The notes: generated by a model not told the origin, from the letters alone. A stretch of DNA of 32,377 nt from a bacterium (GCA_018816105.1 JAHIWE010000040.1:1-32377); one strand, 5' to 3'; shown: positions 24,013-32,098, numbered from the stretch's first letter. Made by a program: numbers and translations.

Positions 24013-26532
24013 TTATTTATTAAATAGGTTTTGACCTAATGATTTATATGTTTCATATAATGTAATCATTTTTTTAGCCCATTTAATTCTTGAAGAATCT
24101 ACAAGTCTATCATTATGTAATATTACTTCTTTACCATCTTTTACTGCATCTTCATAAGATGCAATCATTTTTTCATAATCTTCAACTTCAGCTTGTTTTG
24201 GAGTAAAGATATCATTAATATATTCAATTTGAACAGGATGGATAAGTGATTTACCATCGTATCCTAAATTAAATGCATCTTTAGTTGAATCTTCACAAGC
24301 AAATTCATCATGAACATCAAAGTGCGGTCCATCAATCACAGTTTTACCATAAGCTTTTGAAGCTAAGGCAATTTGTGATAAATAGTTAAGCATTGCTTTT
24401 GAACCTTTTTTAATATCAATTTGAAGTCTATTTGCAAGTTTATTAGATCCAACAACTACAACTTCAACTTTTGTTGATGCTGCACAAATTTCTTGAATAT
24501 TTAAAACTGCCAATGGAGTTTCAATCATAATCATTAAAGATAAATTAGGATTTACTTCTTCTAGTAATCTAACTGCTTCTAAAACATCCTCTTTTGTTTG
24601 AATTTTAGAGAATAATAAAGCATCAAGTTCGATTGTTTTAGCAAGTTCTAAATCTTTTGCTAAATCTTCACTACCAAGATTATTAATTCTTAAAACTCTT
24701 TCTGATTCACCAAATTTAGCTCCATCTTCTTTATAAACTTCAGCAACTGTTGATCTTCCTAATTCTCTTTGCTCTTGTAAAATTGCTTCAAGATCAAAAA
24801 TCACTGCATCAGCAAGTACAGTTTTTGCTTTTTGTACATTGTGTTTATTATAAGAAGGAATAAATAGCATAGATCTTCTTGCTTTATATTCAACCACTTC
24901 AGTTCCTGTTTCAATTGCATGATGTTGTGCATGTAATTGTTTAACAAGTTGTTTTCTTAAAACTTTTCCATTTTTAGTTCTTGGATAATCAAGCATTGCA
25001 AAGATCTCTTTTGGAGCTTTGTATTTTGCAAGATTAGCTTGAGCAAATGCTAAAACTTCTGCTTGTTTTTCTACTGATAATTCTTCATGTCCAATAACTG
25101 CAATTGCAACTATCGTTTTATCTTTACCAATATCTAAACCAAAAGCAACACAATCTGCAACTGCATCATGAGTTTTCACAACTCTTTCGATTTCGTGTGG
25201 AGATACTCTAAATCCAAAAGTATTGATAATATCATCTTTTCTACCTATGAACCAAATATATCCATCTTCATCCTTTTTAGCATAATCACCTGTAAAGAAG
25301 TATCCATCATGTCTTGATTTTGTAGTTTCTTCTTCTAATTGCCAATACTCTAAGAATAAACCTGGATCATCTTCCCCAATACAAATCATACCTTCTTCAC
25401 CATCTTCAACTTCTTCTAAAGTATCAGGGTCAAGTAGTTTTACCGTATGTCCTGGTTGTACGAATCCTGCACTTCCTGGTCTTATTGGGTTATTTTTAGA
25501 GTGAGAAATATAATAAGAACATTCACTCATTCCGATTGCTTCATAAATATCTTGTTTGAATTTTTCTCTCCAAAGTCCAAGCATTTCATCTGATAAATGC
25601 TCACCTGCACTCATACAATATCTTAAACTAGGGCAATCAGCTAAAGTGAAATCTGTTTTTTGAATAATTTGTCTATAAATTGTTGGAACTCCAATAAATA
25701 TAGTACATTGGTGTTTTTTAATTAAATTAATCCAAGTTGAAGCATCATTTGAACCTTCATAAGCAATAACAGTATGACCATTAAATAATGGATCCATTAA
25801 AGCAGAACCTAAAACATAGGTCCAGTTAAATTTACCAGAGTGCATAATTCTATCATTATCTTTAAAATCAAACCAATATTGAGTTGCTGGAGTTCTACCA
25901 ACTAATGATCTATGTGAATGTAAAACACCTTTTGGATAACCAGTTGTTCCTGATGTATATACTAAATAAGCTGGCTCACCTGATTTTGAATTATAATGAT
26001 TAGCTTTAGTATCAGTTGTTTTAAAAATTTCACTCAAAGAGTATACATTTATACCTTTTGGTTTTTTTAATTCATCAACATTATCAATTCCAGCAACAAC
26101 AATTGTTTTTAAATTATCAAGGTTTTCTAAGTATGGAAGTAAATTTTCATACATAGAAGCTGATAATACAATTGCTCTTGCTTGTGAATCTTCAGCTAGA
26201 TATTTAACTTCGCTACCACTTAAAAGTGTAGAGGTAGGAACTGCAATAATTCCAGCCTTCATTGTTCCAAAAAACGAAATAGGATAAGCTAAAGAGTTTT
26301 TTAAACAAACTAGAACTCTATCCCTAGCTTCTAGACCAATACCAGTAAAGAAATTACATACTTGATCAGATTTAGTAGCTAAATCTTTATAAGTTATTTC
26401 ATCTGTACCTAATTTATCATCTTCGATAATCATAGCAATACTGTTCTCTTTAGGTGTTCCCACATGAGCAGATGTACAAGCAACTCCGATGTTTAAAAAT
26501 TCAGGTATTTCAATTTTTACGTTTGAACTCAT
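24013..26532 (-). CDS. Acyl-CoA synthetase fused to a degenerate CitE-like domain
   Basis: The 839-residue product joins two enzymes. Residues 1-535 are an AMP-forming acyl-CoA synthetase of the benzoate/medium-chain ligase type, with P-loop YTSGTTGYPKG (192-202), MSECSYY (335-341), TGD (414-416), the hinge GRKDDIINTFGFRVSP and catalytic Lys523 in NGKVLRK. Residues 551-839 are a CitE/malyl-CoA lyase-like barrel (RRSMLFIPSYNKHN, LRINNLG with Arg615, MIETPLAVLN with Glu671). Two conserved acidic residues are missing: DLED is DLEA at 580-583, and the metal-binding Asp of the G-x-x-D-L motif is Lys698 (GSNKL). The lyase half may therefore be inactive, altered or regulatory. The ligase half probably activates a C4-C5 dicarboxylate such as mesaconate; this is inferred from neighbours. 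GGGAG precedes the ATG, 15 nt after the previous gene. Confidence 0.85.
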   Translation of the reverse strand: MSSNVKIEIPEFLNIGVACTSAHVGTPKENSIAMIIEDDKLGTDEITYKDLATKSDQVCNFFTGIGLEARDRVLVCLKNSLAYPISFFGTMKAGIIAVPTSTLLSGSEVKYLAEDSQARAIVLSASMYENLLPYLENLDNLKTIVVAGIDNVDELKKPKGINVYSLSEIFKTTDTKANHYNSKSGEPAYLVYTSGTTGYPKGVLHSHRSLVGRTPATQYWFDFKDNDRIMHSGKFNWTYVLGSALMDPLFNGHTVIAYEGSNDASTWINLIKKHQCTIFIGVPTIYRQIIQKTDFTLADCPSLRYCMSAGEHLSDEMLGLWREKFKQDIYEAIGMSECSYYISHSKNNPIRPGSAGFVQPGHTVKLLDPDTLEEVEDGEEGMICIGEDDPGLFLEYWQLEEETTKSRHDGYFFTGDYAKKDEDGYIWFIGRKDDIINTFGFRVSPHEIERVVKTHDAVADCVAFGLDIGKDKTIVAIAVIGHEELSVEKQAEVLAFAQANLAKYKAPKEIFAMLDYPRTKNGKVLRKQLVKQLHAQHHAIETGTEVVEYKARRSMLFIPSYNKHNVQKAKTVLADAVIFDLEAILQEQRELGRSTVAEVYKEDGAKFGESERVLRINNLGSEDLAKDLELAKTIELDALLFSKIQTKEDVLEAVRLLEEVNPNLSLMIMIETPLAVLNIQEICAASTKVEVVVVGSNKLANRLQIDIKKGSKAMLNYLSQIALASKAYGKTVIDGPHFDVHDEFACEDSTKDAFNLGYDGKSLIHPVQIEYINDIFTPKQAEVEDYEKMIASYEDAVKDGKEVILHNDRLVDSSRIKWAKKMITLYETYKSLGQNLFNK

Positions 26533-26547
26533 AGTATAATCTCCCTA

Positions 26548-27678
26548 CTAAATTTGACCGTAAGGCCAGTTTTCTTTAAATGTATGAATTGGCATTCTGT
26601 TTAATACAGATAATGCAAATATCTCATCCTCTTTTGCTAAAGATCTTAATGCATAAGCTCTTAAAATATTTTGTAAAGATTTACCAAACATTGGTGGATC
26701 TAACATTTCACCTTCATATCTAATTGCACCAGATAATAAAGCATCAGCTTCAATAGCAGCTTTTAAGATTCTTACATCTTTTTCAATCTCTTTTGGAGAA
26801 GGAGTAAATGCAACTTTACATACATTAATATGATTTGGAGTAATAACTTGTTTACCTGTTAATCCCATTGCATTTTCTCTAATTGCATGAGCATAAACAT
26901 GTCTAGAAGCATCATCACCATGTAAATCTAACCATCTTCTAATATCTTTTTTCTCAACACAAGAATCAGGTAATGAATGTGGTGTTAACATAACTTCAAC
27001 TCCACCAATAACCCCTTTACCTTTAACTCTAGCTTCCATAGTAAGCATATTAAAGAAAGTTTCTAACTCATCAATCCAACCTTGAGGAGTGATTTTGTAA
27101 GCCATAGCTTTTGAAAAGTCATGGATACCAAATACAACGTGTTTAACAGTTGAATGTTCCATTAATCTATCAGCAATCTGTAAAGATTTTGGATGCTCGA
27201 TAATTGGTTGAATTGTTAAATTACTTCCAATTGAAATTAACCAAGATGATAAGTCTCTAATTTCAGCAGACCCATAAACTTCTCCCGCTTTTGCTAATAC
27301 AATTACATCAATATATTGATGAATTTGTTTTAACATTTTTAAATCTTCCTCATACTCATCTGTTCTAAATGGGTTGATTCTAACAGCTATTTGGAAAGTT
27401 CTTTCTGGAAACTTTGGTAACTCTTGAATTAAAAGTTCTCTTGACATTGCTTTTTGTCTACAACCATCTTCTAAGTCAAATAAAACAGTATGTGCTTTTG
27501 TTTTATATGCGTGTTTTTGTAGTCTTAGCTTTGCTTGTTCCATACTCTCATATGTTCCATCTAATGGATTAAATTTAATTGGTGGGTAATAAATTTGAAT
27601 ACCAGGCCAATATCCACCAAGAACTGGTGTTAAATCATCATTTGCTGTTAATTTAGATAAATCTATTGCAGAAGTCAT
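26548..27678 (-). CDS. CitE/HpcH-HpaI-superfamily protein, lyase or thioesterase
   Basis: The 376-residue product is a longer CitE-like barrel and the first gene of the four-gene operon. It keeps the catalytic set: DLEDG at 68-72, Arg100 in AVRIN, Glu161 in PIIEHP and Asp187 in VFGIHDFSKA. A distinctive N-terminal extension (GGYWPGIQIYYPPIKFNPLDG, residues 21-41) and a C-terminal segment of about 90 residues after ITPNHINVCKVAF set it apart from the 327-residue lyase downstream. Possible roles are a second lyase of different specificity (citramalyl-CoA or malyl-CoA) or a malyl-CoA thioesterase, both known in this superfamily. AAAGGTAG upstream gives the start. Confidence 0.72.
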   Translation of the reverse strand: MTSAIDLSKLTANDDLTPVLGGYWPGIQIYYPPIKFNPLDGTYESMEQAKLRLQKHAYKTKAHTVLFDLEDGCRQKAMSRELLIQELPKFPERTFQIAVRINPFRTDEYEEDLKMLKQIHQYIDVIVLAKAGEVYGSAEIRDLSSWLISIGSNLTIQPIIEHPKSLQIADRLMEHSTVKHVVFGIHDFSKAMAYKITPQGWIDELETFFNMLTMEARVKGKGVIGGVEVMLTPHSLPDSCVEKKDIRRWLDLHGDDASRHVYAHAIRENAMGLTGKQVITPNHINVCKVAFTPSPKEIEKDVRILKAAIEADALLSGAIRYEGEMLDPPMFGKSLQNILRAYALRSLAKEDEIFALSVLNRMPIHTFKENWPYGQI

Positions 27679-27740
27679 TTTTTATCTACCTTTCATTGTT
27701 TGATTTTAAATACTATTTTGTCTCATGTTATAAACGTAAT

Positions 27741-27746
27741 ATTATA
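27741..27746 (-). promoter_or_regulatory. -10 element of the mesaconyl-CoA operon
   Basis: ATTATA on the + strand is TATAAT on the minus strand, about 63 bases before the ATG of the first operon gene, giving a leader of about 55 nt. There is no consensus -35; that place is taken by two direct repeats. Confidence 0.55.
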
Positions 27747-27765
27747 CATGAAAACCAACATGAAA
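27746..27765 (-). promoter_or_regulatory. Tandem TTTCATGT repeats at the operon promoter, possible operator
   Basis: Read on the minus strand, TTTCATGT occurs twice with a 12-bp period (complements of 27746-27753 and 27758-27765), directly upstream of and touching the -10 element. A further CATG lies downstream at 27724-27727. Two equally spaced half-sites in the -35 region are typical of an activator or repressor site. No regulator gene is adjacent. Confidence 0.4.
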
Positions 27766-27987
27766 GTTATACACCATTTAAAATGAATTGTTTTAATGTG
27801 TTTTGAAATAGCAAATAAATTTAAGCTTAAAATAATAAAACTATCATAAGTCCCATAAATAGGGAAAATAAAACTTAAATAAGTAAGGAAAATAAAGCAA
27901 AAAGCAATAAAAATAGAGTTTAAATGTAGTTAAAAAAAATGAAAAATTACAAAAAAAAGAAATTTTTTTTCATAATTTTCATAATTT

Positions 27988-28620
27988 TTATAAATCTTGT
28001 AAAAAATTTAGCTTTTGAAAGTAGTCTAATAGAAAAGGTTTTGATACTTTTTCAAAACTATCTTTATCTTCATATAGATTTATAAAAAATTCAAAATCAA
28101 TATTTTTAGCTTTTAAAGCATTTATAGAAAGTAGGGTGTCATTAATACAGCCAAGTTTTGAAGGTGTAATTAAAATAGCTTGGGCATTTAATTCTTTTAT
28201 TAAATCAATTATAAATAAATTCTTTTCAATAGGTACCATTAATCCTCCTGCACCTTCTATTATTAGAACATCACAAAATTGCTCTAGATATTTTTTCTTT
28301 TCTTTTATAATCTTTAATGATATAAAAGTATTTTCTTTTGCAACCCAAGGAGCAGCAGGAAGTTTAAATTGATAAGGTACAACGTCATTTATATCTACAT
28401 TAAAATCAGGATTTAATTCCTTTGTTATATTTAACATCTTAGTTCCATCTATTGGCAAATCAACAACTCCTGTTTCGCAAGGTTTGAAATATCCAACCTT
28501 AAAACCTTTAGATGCAAAAAATCTAAGAAATTTTTCACAGGCATAAGTTTTGCCTACATCTGTGTTTGTTGCAGTTATAAATAATGATTTGTTTAAATAA
28601 TAATTGATATCTTTTTTCAT
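27988..28620 (-). CDS. bioD: Dethiobiotin synthetase BioD
   Basis: BioD closes the ureido ring of dethiobiotin from 7,8-diaminononanoate, CO2 and ATP, the penultimate step of biotin synthesis. The 210-residue product has the P-loop TNTDVGKT (residues 18-25), KPCETG around Lys46 and the EGAGGLMVP loop at 122-130. It is close to the normal length of 210-230. No other biotin gene is adjacent. It is divergent from clpS, and its leader overlaps the clpS promoter region. Confidence 0.92.
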   Translation of the reverse strand: MKKDINYYLNKSLFITATNTDVGKTYACEKFLRFFASKGFKVGYFKPCETGVVDLPIDGTKMLNITKELNPDFNVDINDVVPYQFKLPAAPWVAKENTFISLKIIKEKKKYLEQFCDVLIIEGAGGLMVPIEKNLFIIDLIKELNAQAILITPSKLGCINDTLLSINALKAKNIDFEFFINLYEDKDSFEKVSKPFLLDYFQKLNFLQDL

Positions 28621-28634
28621 AATAATCTCTTTTT

Positions 28635-28643
28635 TGTTATAAT
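28635..28643 (+). promoter_or_regulatory. Extended -10 promoter for clpS-clpA
   Basis: TGTTATAAT is a perfect TGnTATAAT extended -10 on the + strand, about 50 bases before the clpS GTG. It lies in the 72-bp gap between divergent bioD and clpS. A second possible -10 (TATTAT at 28670-28675) is closer to the start. Confidence 0.55.
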
Positions 28644-28692
28644 AATGTGTTTTTTTAATTAAATAAATATATTATCATAAAAAAGGTTTGAC

Positions 28693-28992
28693 GTGAGTAA
28701 TGAAATAGAGATAGAATTAAATGATGAATTAGATTTACAAGAGCCAAATAAATATAAAGTTTTCCTATTAAATGATGATTTCTCAACAATGGATTTTGTA
28801 ATAGATGTATTAGTAAAAATATTTAGAAAATCAGTAGATGAAGCATCTGTAATTATGTTAAATATACATAATAATGGTAGAGAAATATGTGGAACTTATA
28901 GTTACGAAATAGCTTCTACAAAAGTTGCTCAAGTAAAAGCAATGGCAAGAGAAAAAGGCTTTCCTTTAAAAGCTGTAATGGAAGAAGAATAA
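28693..28992 (+). CDS. clpS: ATP-dependent Clp protease adaptor ClpS
   Basis: ClpS delivers N-degron substrates to ClpA and blocks self-degradation of ClpA. The 99-residue product starts at GTG with AAGG six bases upstream. The N-degron pocket and ClpA-binding features are visible: LNDDFSTMDFV near residues 26-36 and MLNIHNNGREICG near 56-68. It has a short acidic N-terminal tail. clpA follows after one base, so the two are made together. Confidence 0.95.
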   Translation: MSNEIEIELNDELDLQEPNKYKVFLLNDDFSTMDFVIDVLVKIFRKSVDEASVIMLNIHNNGREICGTYSYEIASTKVAQVKAMAREKGFPLKAVMEEE

Positions 28993-28993
28993 A

Positions 28994-31216
28994 ATGATTA
29001 GTAAAGAATTAAGAAGTATATTTGCTCAAGCAGTAGGATATGCAAAAAGTAGTAAACATGAATACCTAACAGTAGAACATGTTTTTTTAATGTTAATCCA
29101 TGATCATACAATTGAAAATTTATTTATAGATTTAGGTGTGGATACAAATAGACTATTTGATGAGTTAAAAGTATATATAGATGAAAATACTCCAAAATTT
29201 CCAATAGAACAAAATATTGAAGAAGAGCCAATAGAAACAATATCACTAGCTTCAACAATAGAGTATATGATTGCACATTCACAGACAAGTGGAAAAGAAA
29301 ATGCAAATGTTGAAGATATGTTTGTGGCTATATTAAAAGATGAAAAATCTTATGCTACATACTTATTAAAGAAACTAGGAATTCAAAGAGTTGATATTCT
29401 AGAAGAGATTTCTCATAAAGAAGTAGAAGAAGAAAATTCTTCAAATGATGAAGATAATGAAAATAAAGTATTAGATAAAAATTCAACAGAATTAGTTGCC
29501 TTTGCTAAAAAAGGTGAAATTGATCCTGTAATTGGAAGAGCAAAGGAAATTTCAAGGGTTATAGAAATCTTAAGTAGAAGAAAGAAAAACAATCCAATCC
29601 TTGTAGGTGAACCAGGAGTTGGTAAAACTGCAATTGCAGAAGGTTTAGCATTACAAATAGCACAAGAGAAGGTTCCAGAATTTTTATTAAATGCAAAAGT
29701 CTTCTCTTTAGATATGGGTTCAATGGTTGCAGGAACTAAGTATAGAGGCGATTTTGAAAAAAAATTAAAAACACTTTTAAAAGAAGTTTCAAAAATTCCT
29801 AACTCAATATTATTTATTGATGAAATTCATACAATTGTAGGTGCGGGAAGTGTAGGCGGATCTGCAATGGATGCTTCAAACATATTAAAACCAATGCTTG
29901 CAAATGGAAAGCTAAGATGTATAGGCGCTACTACTTTTAGTGAATTTAGAAATGATTTTTCTAAAGATAAGGCATTGAGTAGAAGATTTGCAAAAGTTGA
30001 TATTGAAGAGCCTTCAATTGATGATAGTATTATTATATTAGAAGGTTTAAAATCTAAGTATGAAGAGTATCATGGTGTAAAATATTCAAAAGGTGCAATA
30101 CAAAGTGCTGTTGAATTAAGTAAAAAATATATTACAGATAGATTTTTACCTGATTGTGCAATTGATGTTATTGATGAGGTGGGAGCTTCTAAAAAAATAT
30201 TATTAGCAACACAGCTTAAAACAAAATCTACTAATAATATTACTGTTACACAAAAAGATGTTGAAACAACAATTGCAAAAATGGCTCATATTCCAGAGCG
30301 AAGTGCTACAAAATCAGATTTAACTTTATTAAAATCATTAGAAAAAAACATGCAAAAAAGAGTTTTTGGTCAAAATGAGGCTATTACAACTATAGTTCAA
30401 TCAATAAAAAGAAATAAAGCAGGTCTTGGACTTGATAAAAAACCAATTGGAAGTTTTTTATTTACAGGGCCAACGGGAGTTGGAAAAACTGAAGTTGCTA
30501 AAGAGTTATCAACACAACTTGGAATTCATTTTGAAAGATTTGATATGAGTGAATATATGGAAGCTCATACAATCTCAAGACTTATTGGAGCACCAGCTGG
30601 ATATGTTGGATTTGAACAAGGTGGACTTTTAACTGAAGCTATACGAAAACATCCTCATACGGTTTTATTATTAGATGAGATTGAAAAGGCACACCCTGAT
30701 TTAATGTCGATTTTATTACAAGTAATGGATAATGCAGAACTTACAGATAATAGTGGTAATAAAGCAGATTTTCAAAATGTAGTTTTAATTATGACTTCAA
30801 ATCTTGGAGCAACAGAAGCAAATGTTATGGGATTTGCAAAAAATGATAAGTTAAATGAGAATAAAGCAATAAATAAATTTTTTGCACCTGAGTTTAGAAA
30901 TAGACTTGATGCTGTAGTTGCTTTTGATGCATTAACATTAGATGTAGTTGCAAAAGTTGCAGGTAAATTTATAGAAGATTTAGAAAGACAATTAGTAGAT
31001 AAAAAAATTAAAATAGAAATAACTGCAAAAGCAAAAGCACAACTTGCAACTTTAGGTTACGATAAAGCAATGGGAGCAAGACCACTTAATAGAGTAATCT
31101 CAGATAAAATTAAAAATATATTGACAGATGAGATTTTATTTGGTAAATTAAAAAAAGGTGGTTTAGTGAAAATTGATTTTGAACAAGAATTTATTTTTCA
31201 ATATGAAACCAATTAA
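28994..31216 (+). CDS. clpA: ATP-dependent Clp protease ATP-binding subunit ClpA
   Basis: ClpA is the AAA+ unfoldase that feeds ClpP. The 740-residue product has the double Clp N-domain (about residues 1-140) and D1 with Walker A GEPGVGKT (205-212) and Walker B LFIDEIHT (273-280). D2 has Walker A GPTGVGKT (492-499). There is no ClpB-type middle coiled-coil, which distinguishes it from ClpB/ClpC. The ClpP-docking loop position before FFAPEFRNRLD reads VMGF instead of the usual IGL/IGF tripeptide. It follows clpS after one base. Confidence 0.96.
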   Translation: MISKELRSIFAQAVGYAKSSKHEYLTVEHVFLMLIHDHTIENLFIDLGVDTNRLFDELKVYIDENTPKFPIEQNIEEEPIETISLASTIEYMIAHSQTSGKENANVEDMFVAILKDEKSYATYLLKKLGIQRVDILEEISHKEVEEENSSNDEDNENKVLDKNSTELVAFAKKGEIDPVIGRAKEISRVIEILSRRKKNNPILVGEPGVGKTAIAEGLALQIAQEKVPEFLLNAKVFSLDMGSMVAGTKYRGDFEKKLKTLLKEVSKIPNSILFIDEIHTIVGAGSVGGSAMDASNILKPMLANGKLRCIGATTFSEFRNDFSKDKALSRRFAKVDIEEPSIDDSIIILEGLKSKYEEYHGVKYSKGAIQSAVELSKKYITDRFLPDCAIDVIDEVGASKKILLATQLKTKSTNNITVTQKDVETTIAKMAHIPERSATKSDLTLLKSLEKNMQKRVFGQNEAITTIVQSIKRNKAGLGLDKKPIGSFLFTGPTGVGKTEVAKELSTQLGIHFERFDMSEYMEAHTISRLIGAPAGYVGFEQGGLLTEAIRKHPHTVLLLDEIEKAHPDLMSILLQVMDNAELTDNSGNKADFQNVVLIMTSNLGATEANVMGFAKNDKLNENKAINKFFAPEFRNRLDAVVAFDALTLDVVAKVAGKFIEDLERQLVDKKIKIEITAKAKAQLATLGYDKAMGARPLNRVISDKIKNILTDEILFGKLKKGGLVKIDFEQEFIFQYETN

Positions 31217-31282
31217 CACAATTTTTATACAATAGTTTTGATATAATAAAAAAGATTGTTTTTTATTAGACAAAAATTGTGT
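31216..31282 (+). promoter_or_regulatory. Promoter of the cytochrome gene flanked by an 11-bp inverted repeat
   Basis: ACACAATTTTT (31216-31226) and its exact complement AAAAATTGTGT (31272-31282) bracket a perfect extended -10, TGATATAAT (31239-31247). A 9-bp AT-only stem (AATAAAAAA/TTTTTTATT) lies between them at 31245-31267. Arm spacing suggests either a DNA looping/operator arrangement or a long stem in a read-through clpA transcript that would occlude the promoter region RNA. The predicted leader is about 55 nt, with AAAAAGGAAAAAG before the ATG. Confidence 0.5.
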
Positions 31283-31308
31283 AAATTTTAACAAAAAGGA
31301 AAAAGAAT

Positions 31309-32073
31309 ATGAATAAAATTTTATTAGGTTCTGCTGTAACAGTACTTTTATTAGCTGGATGTGGAGATGAGAAGAAAACGACTGCTGAAGCAACTGCTAA
31401 AGTTGCAACACAGGAAACTACGACTAAAGATGTAGTTTCAGAAGCTACAAAAGATGTGGCATCTACAGTTTCAAAAGCCGCAACAGAGGTTACTAATACG
31501 GTTAGTGAAGCAACTAATAAAGTTGTAGAAAATACTACAGAAGCAGTTAAAGAAACTACTGCAAACGTATTAGCAACGGCTAAAGAAGTAGTTGCACCAA
31601 TAGATACAACAGCAAAAGAAGCTACAACAACAGCAGTTGCAACTGCTACTGATAAAGTAGAAGAAGTAAAAGAAGCTACAAAAGAAATGGTAGTAAATGT
31701 TGTTGAAGAAACAAAAACTGCTGCATCAAATGTTGAAGCAACAGCTACTTCAGCAGTAGCTGCTGCTACAACTGCAACACAAGAAGTTGTTGTAAATGCA
31801 GAGCAAGCTGCGACACCAGTTGTAAATGACGGATTAGATGGAGAATTATTATTTAAATCTTGTGCATCATGTCATGGTCAAAAAGCTGAGAAACAAGCTT
31901 TAGGTAAATCACAAGTAATAGCTGGGTGGCCTAAAGATAAAACTATCCAAGCATTAAATGGATATAAAGATGGATCTTATGGTGGTGTTATGAAAAATAT
32001 CATGAAAGGTCAAGTAGCTACAAAAACAGATGCAGAAATTGATGCATTAGCTACATTCATTTCTAACTTATAA
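31309..32073 (+). CDS. Lipoprotein class I cytochrome c with long Ala/Thr/Val-rich tether
   Basis: The 254-residue product begins with a lipoprotein signal peptide ending LLLAGC (lipidation at Cys18). About 150 residues of low-complexity helical repeats follow, of the form TKDVxxxATxxV, reminiscent of LEA or apolipoprotein 11-mers. The C-terminal 80 residues are a small cytochrome c: GELLFKSCASCHG with the heme motif CASCH at 185-189, an axial methionine candidate at 228 or 232 (GGVMKNIMKG) and a C-terminal helix DAEIDALATFISNL. It should be a membrane-tethered periplasmic electron carrier. The partner oxidase or reductase is not in the window. Confidence 0.85.
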   Translation: MNKILLGSAVTVLLLAGCGDEKKTTAEATAKVATQETTTKDVVSEATKDVASTVSKAATEVTNTVSEATNKVVENTTEAVKETTANVLATAKEVVAPIDTTAKEATTTAVATATDKVEEVKEATKEMVVNVVEETKTAASNVEATATSAVAAATTATQEVVVNAEQAATPVVNDGLDGELLFKSCASCHGQKAEKQALGKSQVIAGWPKDKTIQALNGYKDGSYGGVMKNIMKGQVATKTDAEIDALATFISNL

Positions 32074-32098
32074 AAATCTCTCAATATAATATAGAATT

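Larger units (their letters stand above)
27679..27987 (-). other. 309-nt intergenic region between bioD and the mesaconyl-CoA operon
   Basis: The right two thirds (about 27820-27975) is extremely A-rich on the + strand and holds no open reading frame or RNA gene that I can support. Near 27951-27970 an A-run, GAAA and a T-run can fold into an all-AT hairpin that may help end the bioD transcript. The left third holds the operon promoter and its repeats. Confidence 0.6.

Noticed and set aside
20179-27678. Complete ethylmalonyl-CoA pathway or methylaspartate cycle
   Set aside because: Only the shared mesaconyl-CoA/methylmalyl-CoA steps are present; signature enzymes of either pathway are not in the window.
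27820-27975. Possible small gene or RNA in the A-rich gap after bioD
   Set aside because: No start with a ribosome binding site, no GC-containing hairpin and no promoter-terminator pair could be found.
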